DNA of 60,682 nt from Bacillota bacterium (lineage in GTDB: Bacteria > Bacillota > Clostridia > Caldicoprobacterales > DTU083). Position 1 is the first letter of the stretch; every line of letters starts with the position of its first letter. Location: assembly GCA_029549985.1 (NCBI GenBank), contig JAKPIB010000027.1, forward strand, positions 1 to 60,682, written 5' to 3'. Position numbers and translations under genes: made by a program. This document shows positions 38,936 through 47,578 of the stretch, in pieces. The notes under the pieces are model-generated. The model made no database searches. It saw only the letters and a program-made list of their open reading frames with translations, and was not told the DNA's origin.

Positions 38936-40765
38936 GTGGAAGGATTGCTCAGCAAGCTTGAGCAGATCGATCGAAGATCGGAGCTTAGCGAAAATGAGAT
39001 AAATACATACAGGCGTATTTTCCTGGCAGGGATCCTGCTGGCATTTGCCCTGGCAGCCTTCATTACGGCCAGCCAATCCCGCATCACCTTCATCGGGATA
39101 TTCGCCTTGTCTTTATTAGCCTATTCCGCAGTCGTTTACATCCTGTCATCCAAAAATGATTTTGTGCGCAAAAGGATCGATTACTTCCTGTACAGCGCAT
39201 TCTTCTACATTACCGCCTTTAGCGCCCATGTTTGGTTCGTGAATGATTTCGACGAGCTGGAATCCCTGTTTTACCTGCTTGTCGTCTTTTATATAATCAT
39301 CTCCTTCAACAGTGTCCGAGGCCTTATAGCATACCTGCTCTTCACTCTTGCCATAACGCTGACCGGGCTCGTCTTCTCATTCCGGTACGACGAGGAGCTC
39401 AACGCGGTCCTGATACTGATAGTCCTGGTCACATATACGGCAATAGCCCTGTTCAACCTGTACAACAGGCTCAAGTACCACCAAAGACTGCTGAGCAGCT
39501 ATGAGGATTACCAGTACCTCCTGGATTCCCTGCCGGAGTCAATAATCGTGCAGCAGGATATGAAGATCGTGTATGTGAACCCGGCGACAGTCAGGATGCT
39601 GAATAAAAACAGCAAGGAGGACCTCATAGGAAAGCCGCTTCTGAGCCTTGTCGACCCAAGCGAACGTGATGAGCTTGAAAAGATACTGGGCAATTGGACC
39701 GGGGACAAGCAGGGGATATTTGAGCGTTCGTTGAAGCTGGCTGACGGCAGTACGCTGGAGATAGAGTTTTCAGTCGCCTCATCGACCTTCAGGGGAAGCC
39801 CTGTCGTCCTTGTTATGAGCAAGGATATATCAAAACGCAAATCCATGGAAAAAGCCCTGGCCGAAGCGGAGTACAAATACAGGAGCCTGGTGGAGGGCTC
39901 ACTGTCAGGCGTATACATCTACCAAAACGGTTCGATCATCTATGTGAACCCATATATCACGGATCTGTTCGGTTACGGCCTGCATGAGATCAACAGGACA
40001 GGCATGTCGAACATCTGCCATCCGGAGGACAGGCGCCTGCTGCAGGACATGATCAGGAGGCTTGAATCCGGCCTGTCCGACTTTGAGTCCGAAGAGCTCA
40101 GGATATTGACCAGGGACGGCAATATGCTCTACATCCAGGTCAAGGCTGCCAACAGCACCTTCAACGACAAGCCTGCGATCATAGGTACTGTGATCGACAT
40201 AACCGAGCGCAAGATGTCAGAGGAAAAGATAGGCTATCTGGCCTACCACGACAGCCTGACCGGCCTTCCGAACAGGTATTTCATCAAGGGCTATATCGAC
40301 AAGGTTATCGAGGAATGCAAAATAAGCGGGTCGACCTTCAGCATCATGTTCATCGACCTGGACCGGTTCAAAACCATAAATGACACCATGGGCCATGACT
40401 ACGGGGACGAGCTTTTGAAGCTGGTAGCCGAAAGAATGAAAAAGTGCGTGCGCAAGGGGGATGTCATTGCCCGCTATGGCGGAGATGAGTTTGTGATCGT
40501 GCTTCGCAAGGTAACAAATGATGATATAAAGAAGGTCGCGGGCAGGATCCTGGAGGACACCGGCAAGCCCTTCGTGCTTGACGGGGCTGAGATATATGTC
40601 ACGCCCAGCATTGGGATAAGCTCATATCCCAAGGACGGAGATGACGCCAATACCCTCATCAGGTATGCGGATACGGCCATGTACCTGGCCAAGGGCCAGG
40701 GCAAGAACACCTACAGGTTTTTCGTCTCAGACCCGCCCGTGGGGCTTTTTGGCAGGCACGGCTGA
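38936..40765 (+). CDS. Membrane diguanylate cyclase with two PAS domains
   Basis: A 609-residue protein. About six membrane segments lie between residues 25 and 170, then two PAS domains (about 190-300 and 315-425), then a GGDEF domain (HDSLTGLPNRYF ... FIDLDRFKTINDTMGHDYGD ... RYGGDEF). The active-site GGDEF is intact and the product-inhibition site RKGD lies five residues before it, so it should make cyclic di-GMP under feedback control. The membrane part and PAS domains are the sensors; their ligand is unknown. Start is GTG 38936 behind AAGGGG; GGAGG at 38916-38920 is a little far. No c-di-GMP riboswitch or EAL gene is seen in the window. Confidence 0.9.
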   Translation: MEGLLSKLEQIDRRSELSENEINTYRRIFLAGILLAFALAAFITASQSRITFIGIFALSLLAYSAVVYILSSKNDFVRKRIDYFLYSAFFYITAFSAHVWFVNDFDELESLFYLLVVFYIIISFNSVRGLIAYLLFTLAITLTGLVFSFRYDEELNAVLILIVLVTYTAIALFNLYNRLKYHQRLLSSYEDYQYLLDSLPESIIVQQDMKIVYVNPATVRMLNKNSKEDLIGKPLLSLVDPSERDELEKILGNWTGDKQGIFERSLKLADGSTLEIEFSVASSTFRGSPVVLVMSKDISKRKSMEKALAEAEYKYRSLVEGSLSGVYIYQNGSIIYVNPYITDLFGYGLHEINRTGMSNICHPEDRRLLQDMIRRLESGLSDFESEELRILTRDGNMLYIQVKAANSTFNDKPAIIGTVIDITERKMSEEKIGYLAYHDSLTGLPNRYFIKGYIDKVIEECKISGSTFSIMFIDLDRFKTINDTMGHDYGDELLKLVAERMKKCVRKGDVIARYGGDEFVIVLRKVTNDDIKKVAGRILEDTGKPFVLDGAEIYVTPSIGISSYPKDGDDANTLIRYADTAMYLAKGQGKNTYRFFVSDPPVGLFGRHG

Positions 40766-40874
40766 ACCTTGAGGCTTAAGGCCTCCTCAAATACCAGGAT
40801 ATTGACATATAACACATAGGTGCCGGCAGGCATATCATGGTATAAGGTTCAATATCTTTGAGGAGGTCTGAAGA

Positions 40875-41564
40875 ATGGCATATTACAACAGCTACTACTA
40901 TACTCCCTGTACAAACTGTGGCAACACCTACCAGCCATATTCCCCGTCATACTCATATATGGGAGAGCCGCCCATTGTATCGCCTGAGCCGCCCTACCAT
41001 TATCCGCCCGGACATAAACCCTATCCACCAAAGCCGGAGCCCTATCCGCCGAAACCCTATCCGCCCAAGCCCGTCTGCCCTGAGGTGATGAATGACTACT
41101 ATACCTATCCTCAAAACCTCATTCCGGCCCTTGAGCTGATATGCGAAGCAGTTGCTGATGAGCGGCAGGATGAAATGTTCTATGAATATATGATCAAGCT
41201 CGCTCCGACCAAGGAGGAAAAGGAAATGATAGCCGGCATCCGGGACGATGAGCGCAAGCACAACAACCTGTTCAGGCACATATATTGCGAGCTTACCGGT
41301 GAAGTGCTGCCGGCAGCAACGGACGGAGAGCAGAAGCGGCCCAAAACATACTGTGAGGGTATCAAAGAGGCATTCATGGGCGAGCTGGCTACTGCACAAA
41401 AATATCGCAGGATACTGTATGCGATGCAGGACCGCCGTCATATAAACATGCTGGTGGAGATCATCACTGATGAGCAGAAGCATGCAGCCAAATGGGACCA
41501 TCTCTTTGTGGTGAACTGCTGCTTTGATTGCCGCCAGGACCACAAGAAAAAATGTGACATTTAA
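40875..41564 (+). CDS. Ferritin-like protein with proline/tyrosine-rich N-terminus
   Basis: A 229-residue protein. The first about 70 residues are a Pro/Tyr-rich, probably unstructured or surface segment containing repeats of PYPPKP and a CTNC pair. Residues about 75-215 form a four-helix ferritin-like bundle with repeated metal-ligand helices: CEAVADERQDEMFY, GIRDDERKHNNLF, MGELATAQKYRRI and ITDEQKHAAKWDH. This suggests a di-iron site. The tail has further cysteines (CCFDCRQD). Similar proteins occur in clostridial spores, so a spore-coat or oxygen-protection role is possible but not shown. GAGGAGG precedes ATG 40875. Confidence 0.72.
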   Translation: MAYYNSYYYTPCTNCGNTYQPYSPSYSYMGEPPIVSPEPPYHYPPGHKPYPPKPEPYPPKPYPPKPVCPEVMNDYYTYPQNLIPALELICEAVADERQDEMFYEYMIKLAPTKEEKEMIAGIRDDERKHNNLFRHIYCELTGEVLPAATDGEQKRPKTYCEGIKEAFMGELATAQKYRRILYAMQDRRHINMLVEIITDEQKHAAKWDHLFVVNCCFDCRQDHKKKCDI

Positions 41565-41574
41565 CTGATCTGCC

Positions 41575-41609
41575 ACCGCCATCTCACAAGCATCGGGATG
41601 GCGGTTTTT
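41575..41609 (+). terminator. Terminator after the ferritin-like gene
   Basis: ACCGCCATC at 41575-41583 pairs with GATGGCGGT at 41597-41605, followed by five T. Confidence 0.8.
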
Positions 41610-41818
41610 CCTGCCTTGAAACAGGCGGCCTTCGTCCCATGATTGCGGCAGGGGAAAGGGGTCAGGAAATAGTTTCAGAAATACACCCATTCATTGTCTC
41701 CACATATACTGTAATATAGGGAGCATGCTAAAGCAGTATATATCCGGTACGTTCACCGATTTACCGATAGTGTGGCAGCATGGCTCCGTATCTTACCATA
41801 TTAAAGGAGGTATAGGTG

Positions 41819-41995
41819 ATGAGTTTCTTCAACAAGGACGATGACAGCCTCTTGTTCTTTTTCCTGCTCCTCGTCATCTTCTTCTGCAACTGCGGTTTGT
41901 TCAGGGATGGCAGCGAATTGCTGTTCTTCTTCCTGATCCTCGTCATCCTGTTTAGCGGGGACAGAGTCATCCGCGGCTTCGGTGCAGAGGCATAA
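41819..41995 (+). CDS. 58-residue duplicated hydrophobic protein
   Basis: A very small gene: AAAGGAGG at 41803-41810 is 8 bases before ATG 41819, and the frame ends at TAA 41993-41995. The protein holds two near-identical membrane-like segments, DDSLLFFFLLLVIFF and GSELLFFFLILVILF, separated by CNCGLFRDG. The internal duplication at protein level and the strong ribosome site argue that it is real. Proteins with this LLFFFLLLVILF look occur in spore-forming clostridia and are presumed to be spore or membrane components; function is unknown. A terminator follows at 42015. Confidence 0.7.
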   Translation: MSFFNKDDDSLLFFFLLLVIFFCNCGLFRDGSELLFFFLILVILFSGDRVIRGFGAEA

Positions 41996-42014
41996 GCTTG
42001 ACACTTAAGCCGAT

Positions 42015-42050
42015 AAAAGAGGGAGTCACGTAAAGTGGCTTCCTCTTTTT
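42015..42050 (+). terminator. Terminator after the 58-residue protein gene
   Basis: AAAAGAGGGAGTCAC at 42015-42029 pairs with GTGGCTTCCTCTTTT at 42035-42049 with minor mismatches and runs into T residues. Confidence 0.7.
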
Positions 42051-42135
42051 ATGATCAAACTTCCACTGGATTCATATTTTCAAATAGTATAGAATAATAT
42101 ACAGGTAGAACAAGCTAAGGATCGGAGAGAAGGCT

Positions 42136-43281
42136 ATGAAGGTACTGTTTTTGTCTGTGAATGCCGGAAACGGGCATAACCAGACGGCAAGAGCAGTAAT
42201 GGAATGCTTGGAAGAGAAGCACATCGAATGCAGGATGATCGACACATTTGAATACATAAACCCTGTCATCAGCGAATCCATCAACAAGGGTTACCTTATA
42301 TCCACAAAGCTGACTCCCGGATTCTACGGCAAGCTGTATCGCCTGGCGGAAAAGCTGGATAAAAGCGACGCAAAGCTCAAGCTCAGCAAATGCACGAACC
42401 TCATCTGGGGCAAAAAGCTCAAGGGCTTTATCGAAGGCTACAACCCTGATGTGGTGGTCTGCAGCCATCCCTTTGCCGCCCAGGTGGTGACCTATATGGA
42501 GCGTGGGGGTCATAACTTCCTGACCATAGGGATAGTCACCGATTTTACTATCCACCCCTTCTGGGGAGACACAAGGCTCGACTATTATGTGATCGCAAAT
42601 GAGCTCCTTATGCATCAGGCTGAGATGAAGGGCCTTGACCCCAAACAGCTCCTGCCTACAGGCATACCCATCATGAAAAAGTTTGCTTCCCGTATACCGG
42701 CACAAGAGGCCCGGGCCGCCCTTGGCATAGAGGACAAAAGCACGGTGCTGGTCATGAGCGGCAGCATGGGCTATGGCAATATAGTTAAGATCATAGAGAA
42801 GCTGGACGAGATGGATCTGGACTTTCAGATCCTGTCCGTCTGCGGCCGGAACAAGGCAATAAAAAAACGGATAGACAATCTTGAAATGCGTAAAAAGATC
42901 TATAACTACGGCTTTGTGAACAATGTTGAGCTGATGATGGACGCCGCAGACTGCATCCTGACAAAGCCGGGCGGGCTCACGGTGTCCGAATGCCTGGCCA
43001 AGGGCATCCCGATGGTGATGGTCAATCCGATACCAGGCCAGGAGGACCGCAACGTAGAGTTTCTCCTGAACAACGGCGTCGCCATGAAGGAATCCAAGAC
43101 CTTTACCGTTGATATGGCCGTGCATCAGATACTCACCGACCATGAGAACACCATGCGGATGAAGGAGAGGATAAGCAGCCTTGCGCGCCCCCATGCAGCC
43201 CAGGCCCTGTGCGATTTCATCCTGAGCCGGGAAGGGCTTGTGGAGGCGGCCAACGCTACGACCTCGGAAACCCACTCATAA
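42136..43281 (+). CDS. Diacylglycerol glucosyltransferase, UgtP/MGDG-synthase type
   Basis: A 381-residue GT28-type glycosyltransferase. The N-terminal MKVLFLSVNAGNGHNQTARA is the glycine-rich acceptor-domain motif of MGDG synthases and UgtP, and the donor-site motif DCILTKPGGLTVSECLAKG with NPIPGQEDRN follows near residue 280. It should transfer glucose or galactose from a UDP-sugar to diacylglycerol at the membrane face, making glycolipids that also anchor lipoteichoic acid. GGAGAGAAGG precedes ATG 42136. A terminator at 43304 makes it a single-gene unit. Confidence 0.85.
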   Translation: MKVLFLSVNAGNGHNQTARAVMECLEEKHIECRMIDTFEYINPVISESINKGYLISTKLTPGFYGKLYRLAEKLDKSDAKLKLSKCTNLIWGKKLKGFIEGYNPDVVVCSHPFAAQVVTYMERGGHNFLTIGIVTDFTIHPFWGDTRLDYYVIANELLMHQAEMKGLDPKQLLPTGIPIMKKFASRIPAQEARAALGIEDKSTVLVMSGSMGYGNIVKIIEKLDEMDLDFQILSVCGRNKAIKKRIDNLEMRKKIYNYGFVNNVELMMDAADCILTKPGGLTVSECLAKGIPMVMVNPIPGQEDRNVEFLLNNGVAMKESKTFTVDMAVHQILTDHENTMRMKERISSLARPHAAQALCDFILSREGLVEAANATTSETHS

Positions 43282-43303
43282 GTCATACAAGTTACACCAT
43301 ATC

Positions 43304-43327
43304 ATCCCGGCGAGCCCGGGATTTTTT
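43304..43327 (+). terminator. Terminator after the glucosyltransferase gene
   Basis: ATCCCGG at 43304-43310 pairs with CCGGGAT at 43316-43322, followed by TTTTTT. Confidence 0.85.
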
Positions 43328-43387
43328 CATGCTCCGGCCATTCCGCGCCTGCTCTCGGGCAAAATGTCAACAGGCATGTATAAAAGC

Positions 43388-43417
43388 ATTGACAGAAAAA
43401 ACATAAGGCGCATATAA
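43388..43417 (+). promoter_or_regulatory. SigA promoter of the metal efflux operon
   Basis: TTGACA at 43388-43393 and TATAAT at 43412-43417 are 18 bases apart; transcription should start near 43424, just ahead of the ArsR operator. Confidence 0.85.
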
Positions 43418-43425
43418 TATAAGTG

Positions 43426-43449
43426 AACATATGAACAATCGTTCATATG
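43426..43449. promoter_or_regulatory. ArsR/SmtB-type operator
   Basis: ACATATGAAC at 43426-43435 is the exact reverse complement of GTTCATATGT at 43440-43449, separated by AATC. The TGAAC-GTTCA core and the position over the transcription start match SmtB/CzrA/CadC-type operators, presumably bound by the repressor encoded at 43473. Confidence 0.8.
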
Positions 43450-43472
43450 TAATGGAGGATGGAGGAAGGAAG

Positions 43473-43835
43473 ATGTCTGATAGGGATATAGATACCTGTG
43501 ATCTTCAGTGCATACATGAGGAGACGGTGAACAAGGTAAGAAAAGCCTTGTTGTCCGAAGAGACCATAATGGACCTGCAGAATCTCTACAAGGTCCTGGG
43601 GGATGGGACACGGCTTTCCATTATGAACGCCTTGTCCCTGGCCGAGATGTGCGTGTGTGATGTGGCAGCCGCCCTTGGAATGAGCCAGTCGGCGGTCTCC
43701 CACCAGCTCAGGGTGCTCAAGGCCGCACGCCTTGTCAAGTATCGCAGGGAAGGGAAGCAGGTATACTATTCGCTCGACGATGACCATATAACCCAGCTGC
43801 TCGCCGTCGGGCTGGAGCACGTAAGACATCAGTAG
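43473..43835 (+). CDS. ArsR/SmtB-family metal-sensing repressor (CadC/CzrA-like)
   Basis: A 120-residue winged-helix repressor. The recognition helix region is MSQSAVSHQLRVLKAARLV. Cysteines at the N-terminus (DTCDLQCIHEE) and in the ELCVCD-like helix (EMCVCDVA) match the thiol metal site of CadC-type sensors of cadmium, lead or zinc, and DDDHI lies in the C-terminal helix site. GGAGGAAGG supports ATG 43473; the longer frame from 43431 overlaps the operator and is rejected. It lies 9 bases before a heavy-metal ATPase gene and should repress both until metal binds. Confidence 0.88.
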   Translation: MSDRDIDTCDLQCIHEETVNKVRKALLSEETIMDLQNLYKVLGDGTRLSIMNALSLAEMCVCDVAAALGMSQSAVSHQLRVLKAARLVKYRREGKQVYYSLDDDHITQLLAVGLEHVRHQ

Positions 43836-43844
43836 GAGGAGCCT

Positions 43845-45884
43845 ATGCTTAAGATCGATACAAGCGAAAAGAAGCTGACAATGAAAGAACCGGGTTGTGC
43901 CTGCGCGCATGCCCATACCCATGATCACCATGAAGAAGAGGAGAGGGAGGCCTTCTTCAGCCTGGACAGGATCCTCCTCATCGCAGGCATGGTCATTTTC
44001 ATAGGGGCACTGGTCATCCAGCAGGATGTGGCAAAGCTTATCCTGTTTCTGGCCGCATACCTCCTGATCGGCGGAGAGGTGCTCCTCAGTGCCGTAAGGA
44101 ACATCATCAGGGGGCGGATATTCGATGAAAATTTCCTGATGAGCCTTGCCACGATAGGGGCTATCGCCATCGGTGAATACCCGGAGGCAGTGTCGGTGAT
44201 GCTGTTTTACCGCATAGGCGAAGAATTTCAGGATGCTGCGGTAAACCATTCAAGGCGGTCCATCAGGTCCCTGCTCAACATAAAGCCCGACAGGGCCAAC
44301 CTGCTCACGGACGGCCGCATCATCACGGTGCACCCGGAAGAGCTAAAGGCCGGCGATACCATAATCGTAAAGCCCGGTGAGCGCGTGCCTGTCGACGGCA
44401 TCGTGCTTGAGGGCAGGTCAGAGCTGGATGTATCGGCCCTGACAGGGGAATCCCTGCCAAAGAGTGTACTGCCTGGCAGCGAGGTATTGAGCGGGTCCAT
44501 AAATGCTGCCGGTACCCTGACCCTGAGGGTGCAGAAGGCCTTTGCCGAATCGACCGTATCCAGGATCCTGGAGCTTGTTGAGAATGCCTCCGGCAAAAAG
44601 GCGCCTGTTGAGCAGTTCATAACCAGGTTCGCAAGGGTCTATACCCCCATAGTCGTAGCCGCGGCTGCGGTGATCGCCTTCGTGCCGCCCCTGGTAGTAT
44701 CCGGTGCGGTATTCTCAGACTGGTTGTATCGCGGACTCATATTCCTCGTCATATCCTGCCCCTGCGCCCTGGTCATATCAATACCCTTAAGCTTTTTCGG
44801 CGGCATAGGGGGCGCTTCCCGCAAGGGCATACTGGTAAAGGGAGGGGGCAGCCTGGAAGCCCTGAAGGATGTCGATACCGTTGTGTTCGACAAGACCGGC
44901 ACCATCACCAGGGGAGATTTCAAGGTGTCCAGGATAATGCCCGCCAATGGCATCGGAGAAGCGGAGCTTTTAGGGCTGGCAGCCCATGCCGAGTATCACT
45001 CGAACCACCCGATCGCAAGGTCCATACTGACAGCCTACGGCAAGGAGATCTCCAGAGATGCGGTAAGCTCCCATGAGGAACTGACCGGCATGGGTATAAG
45101 GGCAGTGGTCAGGGGCAGCAGCGTGCTGGCCGGCAATACAAGGCTTATGATAAGTGAGAATGTAAGGCCTGCCTGGGATGCAGTACCGGCCGGACAGCAG
45201 GGCATTGCTCCACACGAAGCCGGGGATGACCTGACCCGCAGGATGTGGGACGATACGATAACCGAGCTGTCGGCCGCAGACGCAGCCGATGATACGATGG
45301 TCCATGTGGCCCGGGACGGGGTCTACTGCGGATACCTGGAGATCGCAGACGATCTGAAGGTGGGAGTGGATTCTGCGGTAAAGGAACTGAAGGCCCTGGG
45401 CGTAAACCGTACAGTAATCCTGTCAGGAGACCGGGAAAGGACTGTGGCCAATGCGGCGCAAAAGGCAGGCATCAGCGAGTACTATCCTGAGCTCCTGCCC
45501 CATCAGAAGGTCGAACGGATCGAAGAGATAATGAAGGGCAAGAGGAAAGGCAAGACAGCCTTTGTAGGTGACGGGATCAACGATGCCCCTGTGCTTGCCA
45601 GGGCAGATGTGGGCATAGCAATGGGGGCCATTGGCTCCGATTCGGCGATAGAGGCTGCGGATGTCGTTCTGATGACCGATGAACTGTCAAAGGTGGCCGA
45701 GGCCATAACCATCGCAAGGAAGACAAACAAGATCGTAGTTCAGAACATCTCCATGGCCCTTGCCATAAAGATCCTGGTGCTGCTTTTAGGCAGCGCCGGC
45801 CTGGCCGGCATGTGGGAGGCCGTTTTTGCAGACGTGGGCGCAGCCCTGCTGGCAGTGTTCAACTCCATGCGGGTGCTCAAATAG
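43845..45884 (+). CDS. Heavy-metal P1B-type ATPase (Cd/Zn/Co efflux, CadA-like)
   Basis: A 679-residue P-type ATPase. Features are the actuator LTGES, membrane metal site SCPCALVIS (CPC), phosphorylation site DKTGTITRG, EYHSNHPIA (the HP motif) and hinge GDGINDAP. A normal heavy-metal domain is missing; instead the start has a short Cys/His-rich tail, CACAHAHTHDHHEEEE, likely a metal-loading segment. The nucleotide domain carries an extra stretch of about 50 residues (after LAGNTRLMISENV) rich in Asp, Ala and Trp that I do not know from CadA. GGAGGAG precedes ATG 43845. With its repressor it forms a standard resistance operon for zinc, cadmium or lead. Confidence 0.9.
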   Translation: MLKIDTSEKKLTMKEPGCACAHAHTHDHHEEEEREAFFSLDRILLIAGMVIFIGALVIQQDVAKLILFLAAYLLIGGEVLLSAVRNIIRGRIFDENFLMSLATIGAIAIGEYPEAVSVMLFYRIGEEFQDAAVNHSRRSIRSLLNIKPDRANLLTDGRIITVHPEELKAGDTIIVKPGERVPVDGIVLEGRSELDVSALTGESLPKSVLPGSEVLSGSINAAGTLTLRVQKAFAESTVSRILELVENASGKKAPVEQFITRFARVYTPIVVAAAAVIAFVPPLVVSGAVFSDWLYRGLIFLVISCPCALVISIPLSFFGGIGGASRKGILVKGGGSLEALKDVDTVVFDKTGTITRGDFKVSRIMPANGIGEAELLGLAAHAEYHSNHPIARSILTAYGKEISRDAVSSHEELTGMGIRAVVRGSSVLAGNTRLMISENVRPAWDAVPAGQQGIAPHEAGDDLTRRMWDDTITELSAADAADDTMVHVARDGVYCGYLEIADDLKVGVDSAVKELKALGVNRTVILSGDRERTVANAAQKAGISEYYPELLPHQKVERIEEIMKGKRKGKTAFVGDGINDAPVLARADVGIAMGAIGSDSAIEAADVVLMTDELSKVAEAITIARKTNKIVVQNISMALAIKILVLLLGSAGLAGMWEAVFADVGAALLAVFNSMRVLK

Positions 45885-45983
45885 CGGAAGCTGCTCCCAT
45901 CAGCCAAAGCTGTCCCAAAGCAAGCGCATTTTAGCTGACAAGAAAGCCTCTGCAAGTAACAACGGCATTATATAGCTCATAAT

Positions 45984-46012
45984 ATACAGCAGGATATATC
46001 CTGCTGTATTTT
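45984..46012 (+). terminator. Terminator of the metal efflux operon
   Basis: ATACAGCAGGA pairs with TCCTGCTGTAT around a TATA loop, followed by TTTTTT. Confidence 0.88.
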
Positions 46013-46110
46013 TTAAGCTGATTTTCCTTGCTGCATCTGTGTATCCTGTGCTGTATTAGGTAAACTGCTCATCCTGGACTGCATATGATACTAGATAGGA
46101 GGCTGGCCAT

Positions 46111-46350
46111 ATGCATGATCATCATATTTATCAAAACCGGAGGGTGCTCCGCCTTTGGTCACGGGGGCCGGATGTGGCCTACGTGCAGACCGCGCTGACC
46201 GGGGCGGGCTATAACGTGGGGCCCATAGACGGAATATACGGCCCCAGGACCATGCAGGCAGTCATCGATTTCCAATTGGACAACGGCCTGGTGCCCGACG
46301 GCATAGTAGGCCCGATGACCTGGGCCGCGATAGATGAGATCTACCCGTAG
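46111..46350 (+). CDS. Small peptidoglycan-binding protein (PG_binding_1)
   Basis: A 79-residue protein made almost entirely of one peptidoglycan-binding fold: GPDVAYVQTALTGAGYNVG, then IDGIYGPRTMQAVIDFQ and GLVPDGIVGPMTWAAID. There is no signal peptide and no catalytic domain, so it may be a spore cortex or coat component deposited from the mother cell, or a free adaptor. AGGAGG precedes ATG 46111. Three hairpins follow: AGATCTCT/AGAGAGATCT (46349-46375), the palindrome TATCAGCGCTGATA (46377-46390), and a terminator. Confidence 0.83.
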   Translation: MHDHHIYQNRRVLRLWSRGPDVAYVQTALTGAGYNVGPIDGIYGPRTMQAVIDFQLDNGLVPDGIVGPMTWAAIDEIYP

Positions 46351-46395
46351 ATCTCTGCTTTCATAGAGAGATCTGCTATCAGCGCTGATATGCTT

Positions 46396-46426
46396 GAGCC
46401 TGTATAACAGCAGGCTCTGTTTTTTG
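46396..46426 (+). terminator. Terminator after the peptidoglycan-binding protein gene
   Basis: GAGCCTG at 46396-46402 pairs with CAGGCTC at 46411-46417, followed by TGTTTTTT. Confidence 0.75.
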
Positions 46427-46543
46427 TATTATAGAAAAGCACATAAATATATGGTATTATTACATAAAATGGTTGGGAAGCGATCGAGGAGGTTGCACAA
46501 GCATAGGATGTGGCAGCATATCTCATGAAGGGATGGTGCGGGG

Positions 46544-47173
46544 ATGAGAATAAGGAAACCTACTGATTTCAGGTATCTGCTTTGTACATTTTTATTGCTG
46601 CTGCCGGTAATGATCATACTATCATTTTTCAGCGCAGATACATATTCGATCATCAGGAACACCACGAGCCATCTGGGGGCACAGGGCGCACCCAATGCAT
46701 GGATCATGAACATGACCTTTATCCTTGTCGGGATCTCATGCATACTGGAGGCCTGGCTCCATTTGAGGAGGTACTGGTTCCTGCTTTTATTGCTATGCAT
46801 TTTCGGGCTGAACCTTGTCCTGGTAGGTATATTCAGCCATGCGCCAATAGTTGAAGGTGCCGTGTATGATGCCCTGGAGGACCGGCTGCATTCGATCTTC
46901 GCATCGATCGCGGGCTTTTCGTTCACTGCTTTTGCGATCTCATCAGCCTTTATTGAAAAAACGACAAGGCATCGGGCGGCAGATATGTCCGTCGGCCTTA
47001 CCGCTGCGCTCCTGTCCTTGCTGATGGCATGTCTGCCGGATTACGCGGGACTATGGCAAAGAGTGCTCTTTACAGTCTCATTTATCTGGCTTATCCTGCT
47101 GCTTGAAAGGACAAGAGCTGCCTCATCATTGAAAAAGGCTGCCCATCAGGGCAGCCTTTCTTTACAGGACTGA
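46544..47173 (+). CDS. DUF998-like six-helix membrane protein
   Basis: A 209-residue integral membrane protein with about six hydrophobic segments. The pattern FFSADTYSIIRNTTSHLGAQG between segments 1 and 2 and FSHAPIVEGAVYDALEDRLHSIFA in the middle resembles DUF998 proteins, whose role is unknown. GAAGGGATGG lies before ATG 46544, a moderate site. The last codons (KKAAHQGSLSLQD) are formed by the bidirectional terminator that begins inside the gene. Confidence 0.68.
   Translation: MRIRKPTDFRYLLCTFLLLLPVMIILSFFSADTYSIIRNTTSHLGAQGAPNAWIMNMTFILVGISCILEAWLHLRRYWFLLLLLCIFGLNLVLVGIFSHAPIVEGAVYDALEDRLHSIFASIAGFSFTAFAISSAFIEKTTRHRAADMSVGLTAALLSLLMACLPDYAGLWQRVLFTVSFIWLILLLERTRAASSLKKAAHQGSLSLQD
47132..47162. 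terminator. Bidirectional terminator inside the gene end
   Basis: AAAAAGGCTGCC at 47132-47143 pairs with GGGCAGCCTTT at 47149-47159 around CATCA. It encodes the C-terminal residues of the plus-strand gene and closes both it and the convergent hemerythrin gene. Confidence 0.75.
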
Positions 47174-47176
47174 CAG

Positions 47177-47578
47177 CTATAGAGTCTGCACATATTCGCC
47201 TATTTTCCGGTCCATGGTCCTTATGTGATTGGTGATCCAGTCAACGACAAACTTGTTGGCATTGATTATGACCAAAGCGTTGCCGCCGGACTTTTCATAC
47301 TCGCTTTTCAGCCTGGCGAGCTCATTGATAAAGTGCGCATGCGCCCTCTTTTGAGCCTCTATCTGAGGGTAGCCGATTTCCTCCATATAGGCTTCTTCAT
47401 CACCAAAGTGCTGCTTTGTATATTCATCAAGGAAATCAAACATGGTGCTTATGTATTCCTTTGCTCTCCGTTCTTTTCCGGCCTCGAAAAGCTGATTGGC
47501 TCTTTCAAACAATATTTTGTGCTGGTCATCGATAAGCGAAACACCGACTGACAGGTTAGGAGTCCATTCTATCGGCAT
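47177..47578 (-). CDS. Bacteriohemerythrin
   Basis: A 133-residue four-helix bundle with the di-iron ligand pattern of bacteriohemerythrin: DDQHKILFERANQL, EYTKQHFGDEEAYME, KRAHAHFINEL and NHIRTMDRKIG. Such proteins bind oxygen reversibly and in anaerobes are thought to buffer or deliver oxygen. TAAGGAGGG stands before ATG 47578 on the minus strand; the longer frame to 47737 is AT-rich, non-coding in look, and rejected. It is a single gene divergent from the two-component system. Confidence 0.9.
   Translation of the reverse strand: MPIEWTPNLSVGVSLIDDQHKILFERANQLFEAGKERRAKEYISTMFDFLDEYTKQHFGDEEAYMEEIGYPQIEAQKRAHAHFINELARLKSEYEKSGGNALVIINANKFVVDWITNHIRTMDRKIGEYVQTL

Noticed and set aside
40802-40846. 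Promoter before the ferritin-like gene (TTGACA with TATAAG, or a sporulation-type CATATCAT box)
   Set aside because: Spacings do not fit SigA, and the sporulation-factor match is too loose to list as a feature.
41761-42004. Charged lysine/glutamate-rich minus-strand frames
   Set aside because: They are antisense to the duplicated hydrophobic 58-residue protein, whose ribosome site and terminator are clear.
42115-43275. Long open frame (386 codons) on the minus strand
   Set aside because: It is the antisense shadow of the glucosyltransferase gene, with no ribosome site or recognisable domain.
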